Origin: Cerrena zonata | Lineage: Eukaryota; Basidiomycota; Agaricomycetes; Polyporales; Cerrenaceae | Length of the DNA stretch: 64,000 nucleotides | Direction: 5' to 3' | NCBI GenBank assembly: GCA_038087015.1 | Contig: JASBNA010000013.1 | Span: 857,343-921,342, forward strand | Shown here: positions 18,349-28,104 of the stretch, piece after piece | Layout: the number at the start of each line of letters is the position of its first letter | Numbering within the stretch: the first letter of the stretch is position 1 | The notes under the pieces: generated by a model | Databases searched by the model: none | The model's input: only the letters and a program-made list of their open reading frames with translations | What the model was told of the DNA's origin: nothing | Translations under genes and position numbers: made by a program

Positions 18349-19686
18349 ATGCAATTAAAGTCGTGGTTGTTGATACTGCTACTTTTACAGCAGGTTGCGT
18401 CGGTGGAGTTGGACATCGATGATGAGGATTCAATTTGTGAGGCAGCCAAACAAGTTGTCAATGGTGAGCTCAATTATTACGAGGGTACTAAGAAAGGAGG
18501 TACTATTGGGATGTTTTCGAATCCATATTACTGGTGGCATGCTGGTGAAGCGTTTGGTGGGTTAGTTGATTATTACACTTATTGTGATTCTGATAATAAG
18601 ACCTTGGAAAAGTTGATTTACGATGGTATGTATAACCAAGCCGGTGACCATTTTGATTACATTCCCTCTAATCAATCGATGACTGAGGGTAATGATGATC
18701 AAGGTGTGTGGGGGATGGCGGTTTTGGAAGCTGTTGAAAAAAATTTCACTGATCCAAAGGATCATAGTTGGTTAGAAATGACCCAGGCCATTTATAATAC
18801 CATGAATGCAAGATGGGATACTAAACATTGTAATGGTGGTATTAGGTGGCAGATTTTCACTTGGAATTCAGGATACAATTATAAAAATTCAATTGCCAAC
18901 GGTTGTTTATTTAATATCGCTGCAAGATTGGCCCGTTACACCGATAATAAAACCTATGCTAAGATGGCGGAGAAAATATGGAATTGGATGGAAGACGTTG
19001 GTTTTGCTACTTATGTTAAAGACGAACTAGTTGTTTACGATGGTGCTAAAATTAGTAATAACTGTTCTGATGTTACCAAGAGTAGATGGTCTTATACTTA
19101 TGGGATTTTCTTATCAGGATGTGCTTATATGTATAATTACACCAATGATCACACTTGGTTAGACCGTGTCAACGAGATCATCAAATCTTCCGACTACTTC
19201 TTTAAAGATGGTTATATGTACGAGCACACTTGTGGAGGTGGTAGTAAATGTAATAACGATCAACGGTCTTTCCGATCGTTGTTTGCCCGTTGTCTAGGTT
19301 TAACTTCAATGTTGGCTCCTTCAACAAAGGATACTATTGACCAGTGGTTGCAAAAGAGTGCTCAAGGGGCTGCTAAATCTTGTTCGGGTGGTTCAGATGG
19401 TGTCACCTGTGGTACCGACTGGAGCAAAGGTAGCTGGGATAATAACTTTGGTCTTGGTGAGCAAATGTCTGCTTTAGAAGCTATGATGTCGTTGCTAGTG
19501 AAGCCCCCTTTGACTGCTGACACTGGTGGCACATCGAAAAGTAATGTCAATGCTGGTACTGATACCGAAGACAAGAAGAATAAAAACGAACTAAAGGTGT
19601 CCTCCAAGGATAAAGCTGGTGCCGGTGTCTTGACAGCAATTGTCTTGCTAAGTGTGTCTGGTGGTGCGATTTGGATGCTTTTTTAA
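18349..19686 (+). CDS. GPI-anchored GH76 cell-wall protein, DFG5/DCW1 family, tandem copy 3
   Basis: ATG 18349 opens a leucine-rich signal peptide; one CTG there reads as Ser in this clade. The 445-residue protein is intact and closest to copy 1 in the middle region (GFATYVKDELVVYDG, NDHTWLDRV). The Asp pair in EGNDDQGVWGM, the conserved Trp/Tyr patches and the GPI tail (AGAGVLTAIVLLSVSGGA) are present. As with its neighbours, a cell-surface role in mannoprotein attachment is inferred from the Dfg5/Dcw1 family. It is followed 275 bp downstream by a co-directional MATE transporter. Confidence 0.92.
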   Translation: MQLKSWLLILLLLQQVASVELDIDDEDSICEAAKQVVNGELNYYEGTKKGGTIGMFSNPYYWWHAGEAFGGLVDYYTYCDSDNKTLEKLIYDGMYNQAGDHFDYIPSNQSMTEGNDDQGVWGMAVLEAVEKNFTDPKDHSWLEMTQAIYNTMNARWDTKHCNGGIRWQIFTWNSGYNYKNSIANGCLFNIAARLARYTDNKTYAKMAEKIWNWMEDVGFATYVKDELVVYDGAKISNNCSDVTKSRWSYTYGIFLSGCAYMYNYTNDHTWLDRVNEIIKSSDYFFKDGYMYEHTCGGGSKCNNDQRSFRSLFARCLGLTSMLAPSTKDTIDQWLQKSAQGAAKSCSGGSDGVTCGTDWSKGSWDNNFGLGEQMSALEAMMSLLVKPPLTADTGGTSKSNVNAGTDTEDKKNKNELKVSSKDKAGAGVLTAIVLLSVSGGAIWMLF

Positions 19687-19960
19687 TCTTGTTTTTATTC
19701 TACTGAAAGAGTTCTAGAAGGTGTATAAGTAAAATAGTTTTATTAGCTTGTTTTTCGTTAGGTTTAATTTGCATCTGTAGGTTATATTTAGTTTTTATAT
19801 GTCTAATCAAAATTTTTTTTTTGCACTCATATTTGCTCTTATCATTGCAATTTTTTTCGTTTCTCATGTTCGAAGAACTTCAGAAAACACTGAAAATTCA
19901 CTCTAATCATTGATCAATCCAGCCAGAAGATTTGGGTAGTAAGTCCTTCAGCCAAGAATC

Positions 19961-21751
19961 ATGGTGTTATTTCCGTCTATCAACAAATTTGCCAATCCTC
20001 ATACGGGGCCAGGGGTAAGCAGAAGAAGACGGTTGTTCATTCCTCCATCCACCAATTACCCATTATTCAGTTACGGTGAAGGTGATGATCAAAGATCATT
20101 TCTTTCGTTGATCGAAAACGGATCCGTATATACCGACGAAGGAGACGACGTGGCGAGTGAGGTTGCCAGTGTGTCTACATCTCGTTCATTACCATCGACT
20201 TTAAGTTCGGCAAATGATGGGCAGGAGTCTTTTCACAGTTGGTTATTGGAAGAACATCAACGAAGATATTCGGCAGTGAATTCCGAAGATGAAGATTACG
20301 GAGAAGAAGAACGTCGGAGTAAGCCCGGCACCGAGGAAGATGCACAATCGCTGAGTGATTTAGAAGATTTTGCAAATTTACATACAAATTATAAGATTGA
20401 GATGAAATTATTAGCCAGATATTCATTCCCTCTTATAATAACTTTTTTACTAGAACATTTATTTTCAATTGTATCATTATTAGTCGTTGGGCATTTAGGT
20501 AAGAATGAATTAGCAGCGGTTTCGCTTGGATCAATGTGTACTACAGTTACATTTGCTATATTTGAAGGTATTGCAACCGCTTTAGATACTCTTTGTCCTC
20601 AAGCTTACGGAGCGGGTAATTTTGACTTGGTAAGTATACATGTTCAACGATGTACGGTATTTTCATGGATAATTTTCATTCCCTGTGCATTATTATGGTG
20701 GTATTCAGGGTTTTTCTTAAAATACATTATTGAAAATGATCAAGTTTCTCAATTAACAGTTAACTATTTAAGGATAATGGTTTTCGGAGCTCCCGCTTAT
20801 ATTTTTTTTGAAAACTTCAAAAGATTTTTACAAGCCCAAGGTATCTTTGAAGCTGGTACTGGGGTATTATTCTTGAGTGCACCAATAAACATTGGATTAT
20901 CATACTGGTTAGTCTGGAATACAGAATTTGGATTTTATGGGTCTCCAGTTGCAACAATAATTAATTTTTGGTTAATGGTGATCTTGTTAATCTTATACGT
21001 TGCATTAATCGATGGTAAAAAATGTTGGTTTGGTTTCAAATTAAATGAATCATTCCACCAATGGGGGAACCTTTCCCATCTAGCAATTCCTGGAATCGTC
21101 ATGTTAGAGTCAGAGTACTTGGCATACGAAATCATGACTTTATTTGCATCTTATTTTGGAACTAGTCAATTGGCTGCTCAAAGTGCGGTTGCCAGTATTG
21201 CATCTTTAACTTATATGATACCTTTTGCAGTTAGTATTGCATCTTCAACTCGTATTGCAAATTTCATTGGTGGTCAAAACATGATACTGGCTCAAATCGC
21301 TACTAAAACCGGTCTTTACTCTGCAATAATTGTTGCATCCTTTAATTGTATCATATTATATACTTTTAAAAATCAAATTGGATCACTTTTCAGCTCCGAC
21401 GAGGAAGTGATTCAATTAGTTATAAGTTTATTTAACCCACTAGTATCAATCCTTCAAATCTTTGATGGTATTGCCCTGGTGGCCAGTGGTATCTTACGGG
21501 CTCAAGGATTACAAAAAATCGGTGGGGTTATAAATTTTTTGGCATATTACGCATTTGCAATGCCGTTTGCATTAGTTCTTACTAAATTTACTGATTTAGA
21601 ATTGTTTGGTTTATGGATTAGTATCGGAAGTGGAATGTTTTTCATCGCATTAACAGAGACTGCAGTTATCATCACCTGTGATTGGGAAGGAATCATGATG
21701 AAAGCTGGAATATTAAACGATGAGTACTTTGAAACTTCATCAATCGAGTGA
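19961..21751 (+). CDS. MATE-family transporter (Erc1/YDR338C-like)
   Basis: ATG 19961. A polar, acidic cytosolic N-terminus of about 145 residues precedes twelve hydrophobic segments typical of MATE exporters. Family landmarks include SLLVVGHLGKNELAAVSLG, ALDTLCPQAYGAGN and, in the second half, TRIANFIGG and GILRAQGLQKIGG. The long N-terminal extension and order of motifs fit the S. cerevisiae pair Erc1 and YDR338C; Erc1 over-expression gives ethionine resistance. Such proteins export organic cations or metabolites by cation antiport, here probably at the vacuole or plasma membrane. The substrate cannot be told from sequence. A CTG codon in GIA-CTG-VASG reads naturally as Ser. An acidic Ser-rich patch at residues 50-130 may be a phospho-regulatory region. 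Confidence 0.88.
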   Translation: MVLFPSINKFANPHTGPGVSRRRRLFIPPSTNYPLFSYGEGDDQRSFLSLIENGSVYTDEGDDVASEVASVSTSRSLPSTLSSANDGQESFHSWLLEEHQRRYSAVNSEDEDYGEEERRSKPGTEEDAQSLSDLEDFANLHTNYKIEMKLLARYSFPLIITFLLEHLFSIVSLLVVGHLGKNELAAVSLGSMCTTVTFAIFEGIATALDTLCPQAYGAGNFDLVSIHVQRCTVFSWIIFIPCALLWWYSGFFLKYIIENDQVSQLTVNYLRIMVFGAPAYIFFENFKRFLQAQGIFEAGTGVLFLSAPINIGLSYWLVWNTEFGFYGSPVATIINFWLMVILLILYVALIDGKKCWFGFKLNESFHQWGNLSHLAIPGIVMLESEYLAYEIMTLFASYFGTSQLAAQSAVASIASLTYMIPFAVSIASSTRIANFIGGQNMILAQIATKTGLYSAIIVASFNCIILYTFKNQIGSLFSSDEEVIQLVISLFNPLVSILQIFDGIALVASGILRAQGLQKIGGVINFLAYYAFAMPFALVLTKFTDLELFGLWISIGSGMFFIALTETAVIITCDWEGIMMKAGILNDEYFETSSIE

Positions 21752-22300
21752 TTTTTTTTTTAATAAATAATCAACAATATTCTTAACTGTAAACTTTTAC
21801 CCAATAAGAACTGTCGGAAAACTGGCACTTTTTTTAGTTGTTTTATGATTGGGGGCTTATTGGATGAAATGTACGGAGTGAAGGAATGCTTATCTCTTAT
21901 CAAAACGTTGAATGCGAATTTTTCATCTGATTGTAATAATATTCTTGTTTTTGCTTTAAATTGTAAAACTATCCAATGATATAAGGCTTAACATAATAAG
22001 ATTCATGGAATTTTTAATTGAACTAGTTCGCTTTATTATTTTAATTTATTCGTATGTTAATTTCGGCATTTCAATTTAAATTCGCTCCAAGGCATTGGCA
22101 AAGGCTATCAATGCGCCTGTCAAGAAAGTAAAATTACATAAATTACATAAATTGAGATAAGAAGATATCGTCATTTAACCGTTTTATCGCCAGAAGATCA
22201 ATCTATTGTAATAAATTTCATATATATATATATATACATTCATCTATACATTATTTTTTTTTATCAGATTTGAAATTTTCAATCTTTATGTATATCAAGA
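21752..22300. promoter_or_regulatory. Promoter region of HNM1
   Basis: 549 bases without a gene. AATGCGCCTGTC at 22110-22121 matches 11 of 12 positions of the GH76 promoter motif. It is followed by repeated AAATTACAT units near 22132-22152 and an (AT)n run at 22220-22236 just before the gene. A TGTACGGAGT sequence lies near 21870. Confidence 0.45.
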
Positions 22301-24016
22301 ATGTCACATAGTTCTCTCGAAAAAGAGCATATTGAGCCGGTTCAAAGCTATGGAGTTGGTGAAATTCACCAGTATATATCTAATGCTACCCAAAGAGATC
22401 CACATCTTGGTATAGACGATGCCATTGGTGATGAAGCAAAGGCTAAAAAATTGTTGGCAGAAGCTCAAGCTAACTTAGAGTTGGCAGCAGTAACTGGTTA
22501 TACACCTGAACTTCGTAGAAGCTTTAGTATTATTTCACTTTTAGGAGTGGGGTTTGGATTAACTAATTCTTGGTTCGGTATCCTGGCCTCTTTAGTTACT
22601 GGGTTATCGAGTGGTGGTCCTCTTCTTATCATATATGGTATTCTTATTGTTGCTTTCATATCGATGGCTATTGCAATTAGTCTTTCCGAATTAGTTTCAG
22701 CAATACCAAATGCCGGTGGTCAATATTATTGGACTTCAAAATTGGCTCCTCCTAAATATTCAGCTTTTGCTTCCTATATGTGTGGTGCATTTGCCTGGGC
22801 TGGTGCCGTTTTCACAAGTGCTTCAGTTACAGTATCTATTGCAACCGCACTTGTTGGAATGTATGTGTTGGGATCAGGGGATGCAAATACAACAGTTGAA
22901 ACTTGGCAAGTGTTCATTACTTATGAAATAGTTAACGTATTGCTTGTTCTATTCAACATTTGGGAAAAGCCATTGGCAAGAATCTCTCAAGGTGCATTAT
23001 ATATCTCGATATTTTCCTTCATTGTGATCACCATAACGGTTTTGGCTAAATCCAGTGGCCATTACCAATCAGCTAGATTTGTTTTTGTTGAATTCAGTAA
23101 CGGCACCGGATGGTCGTCTTCAGCTATTGCTTTCATTGTTGGGTTGATCAACCCAAATTGGTCTTTTAGCTGTTTAGATGCTGCAACCCATCTTGCTGAA
23201 GAAACACTTACTCCTCAAACTGATATTCCAAAAGCAATCATTGGTACAGTTATTATTGGATTTTTAACTAGTTTCAGTTATGCTATATCAATGTTCTTCT
23301 CAATGAGAAACCTTGACGAATTATTAAATTCCAATACTGGAGTCCCAATCATGGACATTTTTTATCAAGCCCTCCAAAGCAAAGCAGGTGCAATTGTTTT
23401 GGAAGTTTTGATTTTATTAACTGCTATTGGTTGTAACATTGCTTCGCACACCTGGCAAGCTAGATTATGCTGGTCTTTTGCCAGAGATGAAGGTTTACCT
23501 GGATCTCGTTACTGGTCGAAAGTCAACAAGAGAACTGGGGTCCCAGTAGCTGCTCACTTAATGTCCTGTGCCTGGTGTGCAGTCATTGGGTGTATCTACA
23601 TGGGTTCTACCACCGCTTACAACGCCCTTGTTACCGGGTGTATTATTTTCCTATTATTGTCCTATTCTGTTCCTATCGTCTTTTTATTAATAAAAGGACG
23701 TGACAATATCAAACATGGTCCCTTTTGGATGGGCAAAATTGGTTTGGTTTCTAATGTCATTGTTTTATTATGGACTGTTTTCACAACTATTTTCTACAGT
23801 TTCCCACCCGTTATGCCAGTAACTGCGGGTAATATGAACTATGTTTCTGTTGTCATTGGCGTTTTCGGAATCTATTGTGTTATCTACTGGTTTGCAAGAG
23901 GGAAATATAGATTCAAAACAGCTAGTGATAGAGAAAAAGACATTGATGGGTTAACTCATCAACTTTCTAACCAAGTCAACCAATTGGAAGCTATAGTATC
24001 CCAGGGCAAGGAGTAA
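22301..24016 (+). CDS. HNM1: Choline/ethanolamine permease Hnm1 family
   Basis: ATG 22301; 571 residues with twelve predicted membrane segments and hydrophilic ends. It follows S. cerevisiae Hnm1 almost block for block: RRSFSIISLLGVGFGLTNSWFGI, AGGQYYW, KLAPPKYSAFASYMCGAFAWAG, AFIVGLINPNWSFSCLDAATH, ASHTWQARLCWSFARDEGLP and HGPFWMGK. It belongs to the APC amino-acid/choline transporter superfamily and imports choline, ethanolamine and related compounds at the plasma membrane. The codon at 22583-22585 is CTG at a position where Hnm1 has Ser (FGIS), good evidence for CUG=Ser. Ethanolamine- or inositol-responsive promoter elements were not recognised. Confidence 0.93.
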   Translation: MSHSSLEKEHIEPVQSYGVGEIHQYISNATQRDPHLGIDDAIGDEAKAKKLLAEAQANLELAAVTGYTPELRRSFSIISLLGVGFGLTNSWFGILASLVTGLSSGGPLLIIYGILIVAFISMAIAISLSELVSAIPNAGGQYYWTSKLAPPKYSAFASYMCGAFAWAGAVFTSASVTVSIATALVGMYVLGSGDANTTVETWQVFITYEIVNVLLVLFNIWEKPLARISQGALYISIFSFIVITITVLAKSSGHYQSARFVFVEFSNGTGWSSSAIAFIVGLINPNWSFSCLDAATHLAEETLTPQTDIPKAIIGTVIIGFLTSFSYAISMFFSMRNLDELLNSNTGVPIMDIFYQALQSKAGAIVLEVLILLTAIGCNIASHTWQARLCWSFARDEGLPGSRYWSKVNKRTGVPVAAHLMSCAWCAVIGCIYMGSTTAYNALVTGCIIFLLLSYSVPIVFLLIKGRDNIKHGPFWMGKIGLVSNVIVLLWTVFTTIFYSFPPVMPVTAGNMNYVSVVIGVFGIYCVIYWFARGKYRFKTASDREKDIDGLTHQLSNQVNQLEAIVSQGKE

Positions 24017-24189
24017 CTTTTTCATTCAATTTTAAACTATTCATTTATCAAGATTATATTATTTCAGTTCATTCGGCTTTGATGTAGTTGCAAATTGCGA
24101 AATTTTCACAACCATCTTTTCTCAAACAAAATTAACCGCTCTTTACTTGAAAACGATCTGTAGTTTCTTCATACCCAGTTAATTGTACC

Positions 24190-26121
24190 ATGACTTCCAT
24201 TCATAAGCTACCTTCCAAAGTCTAAAATGACATCTTGTCCGGAAAGACGATGCAACTGCAGGTATACTGTGCTAAAGAATTAATTGAGAACTCGCTAGAT
24301 TCAAATTGCACCACGGTAACTATTCAGGTTGATCATAAAACTTGTGGGTTGAATTATATGGCTGTAACAGACAATGGTACTGGGATTGCAGATGGTGACC
24401 GCCCATTGGTTTGCCAACCTAATCACACCCTGAAAATCAAGAGCTTAGGTGATTTGACTGAGGATTCATTCTGTACGTTTGGCTTCAGAGGTGAAGGATT
24501 ATTTGGTTTGAGGCAATTGTCCAAGAGTGGAACTTTCAGTATATCTACTAAAACGGCTACCGATAGGTTTGGTATGGAGTGGTCGATAGACGCTACTACA
24601 GGAAAGATGTTGTTGTTGAACAGAAAAGTAGTCACGGGTGATTTTGGCACTAAAGTTACCATTACAGGGCTTTTCTTTCATTTTCCAGTACGATATAAAA
24701 TTCTATGCAAAGATCCATCTTCCAGCGTATCCAAGTTAAAAGAAATGCTAGTCTCGTACTCCATTTGCCATCCCAGCGTAAGATTTTACCTCAAGTTCGT
24801 TGATTACAACCCCAGTTCTAGAAAATGCATATCTAGTAAAAAATGCAAAGATCAAGTATTCACATCGGGTACCCTGCTGCTTAATAGCATTTCTATCTTT
24901 TTGCCCCAAATTGAAAACTTGGAAAGGAAATTCACTAGTTTTACATGTGAAAGCCCAGTTGGGTTCGGCTGCGAAATCAACATCAACATGCACATCTGTG
25001 CCAACAATATCTACTCTTCCAAAGGTTTGAGAGTACTAGCGATAAATAAAAGACCAGTAATGGAGAATGGACTTGATTCTATCTACAAAAAAGTTAGTAA
25101 AGTGGTATCTTCAGTATGTCAAGAATTTAGCCATCAGACTCTATCAATTTGGCTTGTCCATATATCTAATGTCCCCAATAAGTTTCTAGATTACAATATA
25201 GAGCCGAGTAAAACAGATATTTGTTTTACCAATCCAGAATTGGAAATTGCTATTCTTGACTCGTTGAATCGCCAATTAAGAAAGCAACTTGCGATAGCCT
25301 TAAAAAATCAAATAGAAGCTCAGACCCTTCGGAAAAATGAGATAGCTGATGGGGGTTACTTAGAAGAAGAAATTTCGATGGAATCGTCGACAATACAAAC
25401 AACGAAAGACAGCTTATTCTCTGAAAAGGAATCAGAATTGCAAAATCCAACTGCTGATGAGTGGAGCTTTACTATGCATGACATTGAATCAGCTCCAAGT
25501 GATGCGGTAAATCACGAGAGACCTTCCCAGAACTCTAGCTTTCCAAATGAAGATTTAACAATATCTAAAAGCGTAAGTTTGTCCAATCCTTTTATTATTA
25601 CAAAATTGAAGACAACAAATTTACAACAACAACATTTCGTAACAGATCTTTTAAGGCCGATCCCAAAGCGTAAATGTCAAACCAAAAGACAGTTGGCATT
25701 TCTTTGTTCAAGCACTCCGAAGCAAACTCTGGATAAACAAAGTTTACCTTCGGAGTGTTTGACAAAAGTTGTGGAAGACAGTAACAATCAACAAATGCAA
25801 GCAGTTCCAACCAAAGACAAAAGTAGCCAGACAAATTTAAAGTCGCTTATTAATAAGAACCAATGTGAATATGGGACAGCGGTTCATAACTTAGAAGGGT
25901 ATCTCGATACAAGGTCTTATGGCATTATTGATCTGGCAGCTGGTGATAAGACACTATTAGACCAGACCAAAGCCCAAGCTTCATCAGATGAAAATCCATC
26001 AGAGCATATAGTTCAGTTTCTTACATCATTCGTTGGTGGGTCCAAGAAGCTGTTGTTGCAAAAGGTGGACGAAGGATGGTTTTCATGGGGTCTTGAAATA
26101 TGCAACAGTCGTGCGGCGTGA
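24190..26121 (+). CDS. MLH2: MutL homologue Mlh2-like, with premature stop at codon 12
   Basis: ATG 24190 reads MTSIHKLPSKV and then TAA at 24223-24225. The same frame continues with NDILSGKTMQ and stays open to 26121. The residues before the stop belong to the normal MutL N-terminal helix, so a nonsense change is likely. GHKL ATPase motifs follow: KELIENSLDS, VTDNGTGI, GFRGEGL and GTKVTITGLFFHFPVRYK. After about residue 340 the protein is a polar linker. No DQHA endonuclease motif is present, as in Mlh2, and the usual C-terminal dimerisation domain is not evident. Mlh2 is an accessory partner of Mlh1 in mismatch repair and gene conversion. RSC58 and SMF3 are also MLH2's neighbours in S. cerevisiae (YLR033W-YLR035C). 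A downstream ATG at 24250 could start a shortened protein. Confidence 0.75.
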
Positions 26122-26290
26122 TAAAAGCCTTACTCCGAGAGAAAAAAAAAAAAAAAAAAAAACGCTTCCTCTCAAGACGAAAAAAAAAACAAAATAAAAA
26201 ACATAATCTGTGAAGTTTTCAACCTTTTTTTGTGATAATCCATCCATTAATTTCGGTGCCATCTACACTGTATAAGACAACCTTTCAACA

Positions 26291-27998
26291 ATGACTGTCG
26301 AAACTAAAGGTATGATAAATTCATCAAAATGCTGTGCTTTCTTCATATGAATTGCGAAACTAACTTTTTTTTTAGCTTCTCTTGAAAGAATAATAGCTGA
26401 TCTTTTTTCAGTGTATTTGAAGGCTGATAAAGATACTAATATATTGAGAAATGAAATTATTCCTGTCGGCTTCCGTGAAGAAAACTCAAATGACATAGTG
26501 CGCTCTTACTTTGACTTCATCAATTCAAACCCTAATGCTGAAAAAACTACAATTTTGAAGAAATACGAAGATAAACAGTATACCGATCCATATTCCATTT
26601 TCCATGATATCAAAGTTGCGTCTGCTGCTGCTATTCAAAATCTTAGGGTAAGATCAGCAGAATATGACAATGTTGACTTTTTCTACAAATTTGCAACAGA
26701 ACTTTTATTAAGAGAAATCACTAAACTTGACTTGACTATAACAGATGAACCTAAAGTAAAACTCGAGGATTCTGAAATTGCTATTCAGATCGCTGAAGGA
26801 TTTGAAAAAATTTCGAGTAGTTACAGTGTAACCAATGGTGAGGTCCTTGTGTATATAAATGAAATAGAAGAACCAGTTTCGCAAAACACCCATTTATCTT
26901 ACTCGGCATCTCAATCACCAGAAGTTAAAATCATCAAGCAACCATTATTCACACATTTAGTCGGTAAATCAGGTGTTGATTCTCGTCCAACAGTAATTCC
27001 CGATCCATACCAGCTTTCAAAGGTAGTTCCTCTTAATAAAAATGTTACAGATAATTATCAGACATTGAAGTCCTTTTCTGCCCCAAGTCAAATCCCTCCT
27101 CCAACCACTCAACCAAGTCACATCACCTGACCAAATTTTCCATCCAAGTTGGTATAATTTTGTTTCTTCCAAGTGGTTACTGTATAAGCAAAAAGTTCTT
27201 ACACCTGCAGTTGAATCTAGTTTGATTAAATCTTCTAAACATGGTATTCAAACTACTTCCGAATCCAGTGGGGTACTTTCGTCTATTGCTCCATCTTCAG
27301 ACTCTAGAAGTCGAGTTCATTGCGTGGACTTACTTAATTCGGTTTGGTTGAATCATTTGGGTTTTGAAAAACTTGCAACCATCAAAAAGCATTATATAGA
27401 GGGGGTTCATAATGAAAGGGAAGCTCCAAAAGAAAAGGAAGACGGAAAAGCAGAAGAGAAGAAAGAAAACGATCATACTGATAAAGCTGAAGATAAGGCT
27501 GATGAAGTAGAATCCGATGATGATATTGATATGGATGACGTATCTGATTCTAAAAATAAGAAAATCAATCTTTTCAATGTTATAAAGTTTGATCCAGAAA
27601 AAGTTAAACAACTCGAAGAAATGAAAAAAAATGAAGACCAAATTTCTAAATCACCAAGAGAAATTCAAAGACTAATATCCACAAACTTGCTCAAATTGAA
27701 TAAGCTTCGTCAGCAAAGAATTTTGAGTGCAGAATCAAGTAAGCTGTCAGAGCCTTCTAAGGAAGAAGTAAGATTGTATAAAAGAACAGAAAAACTTACA
27801 ACCTTGCTTTTCGAGCTCAAGAATTCAGCTTCAAAACCAGTCACATATCAATTGAGTAAGAAAATCCCTGTTCTAATGAATGATTATAATGGTACATTAC
27901 CAGGGGGACTTCCTGCGTCTAAGCTTGCACCAAAGGCCAACAGATTACCAACTCTTTCCAATCGCCCTACAAGAAGTTCTGCAAGAAGAAGAAGATAA
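26291..27998 (+). CDS. RSC58: RSC chromatin-remodelling subunit Rsc58 (one intron, one frameshift)
   Basis: Exon 1 (26291-26309) encodes MTVETK. Exon 2 starts at 26376 with ASLERIIADLF. Residues about 90-140 (YSIFHDIKVASAAAI, FYKFATELLLRE) match the bromodomain-like helices of Rsc58. The first frame ends at TGA 27128-27130. One base over, the frame reads SPDQIFHPSWYNF, matching the HPNWY motif of S. cerevisiae Rsc58, and continues through an acidic segment to the conserved end PVLMNDYNGTLPGGLP and an Arg-rich tail. One extra base near 27100-27125 would explain this. Rsc58 is an essential subunit of the RSC remodeller in S. cerevisiae, so a genuine null is unlikely. The convergent SMF3 neighbour is conserved. 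Confidence 0.87.
26310..26375 (+). other. Spliceosomal intron in RSC58
   Basis: 66-nt intron after codon position 1 of codon 7. It has GTATGA at the 5' end, a branch-point-like AACTAAC at 26358-26364, and a T-run ending in TTTAG at 26375. Splicing joins the ATG exon to the Rsc58 frame exactly. Confidence 0.9.
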
Positions 27999-28104
27999 AA
28001 TTGTATTTTCTGATTTCTATAAATATATATCTTTGTAGTATAAATTAAGTTATTCTATTAGCTTTAATAATATAATGAACACAAAATTTAATGGAGAGTT
28101 TGTA

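Larger units (their letters stand above)
13674..19686 (+). repeat. Tandem array of three GH76 (DFG5/DCW1) genes
   Basis: Three head-to-tail genes of about 1.34 kb are separated by 0.67 and 1.33 kb. Long identical protein blocks run through all three, for example IPSNQSMTEGNDDQGVWGM and LEMTQAIYNTMN, and the GPI tails are near-identical. DNA between the genes shares only short motifs, so the duplications are not the most recent kind, or the spacers evolve fast. Confidence 0.9.
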
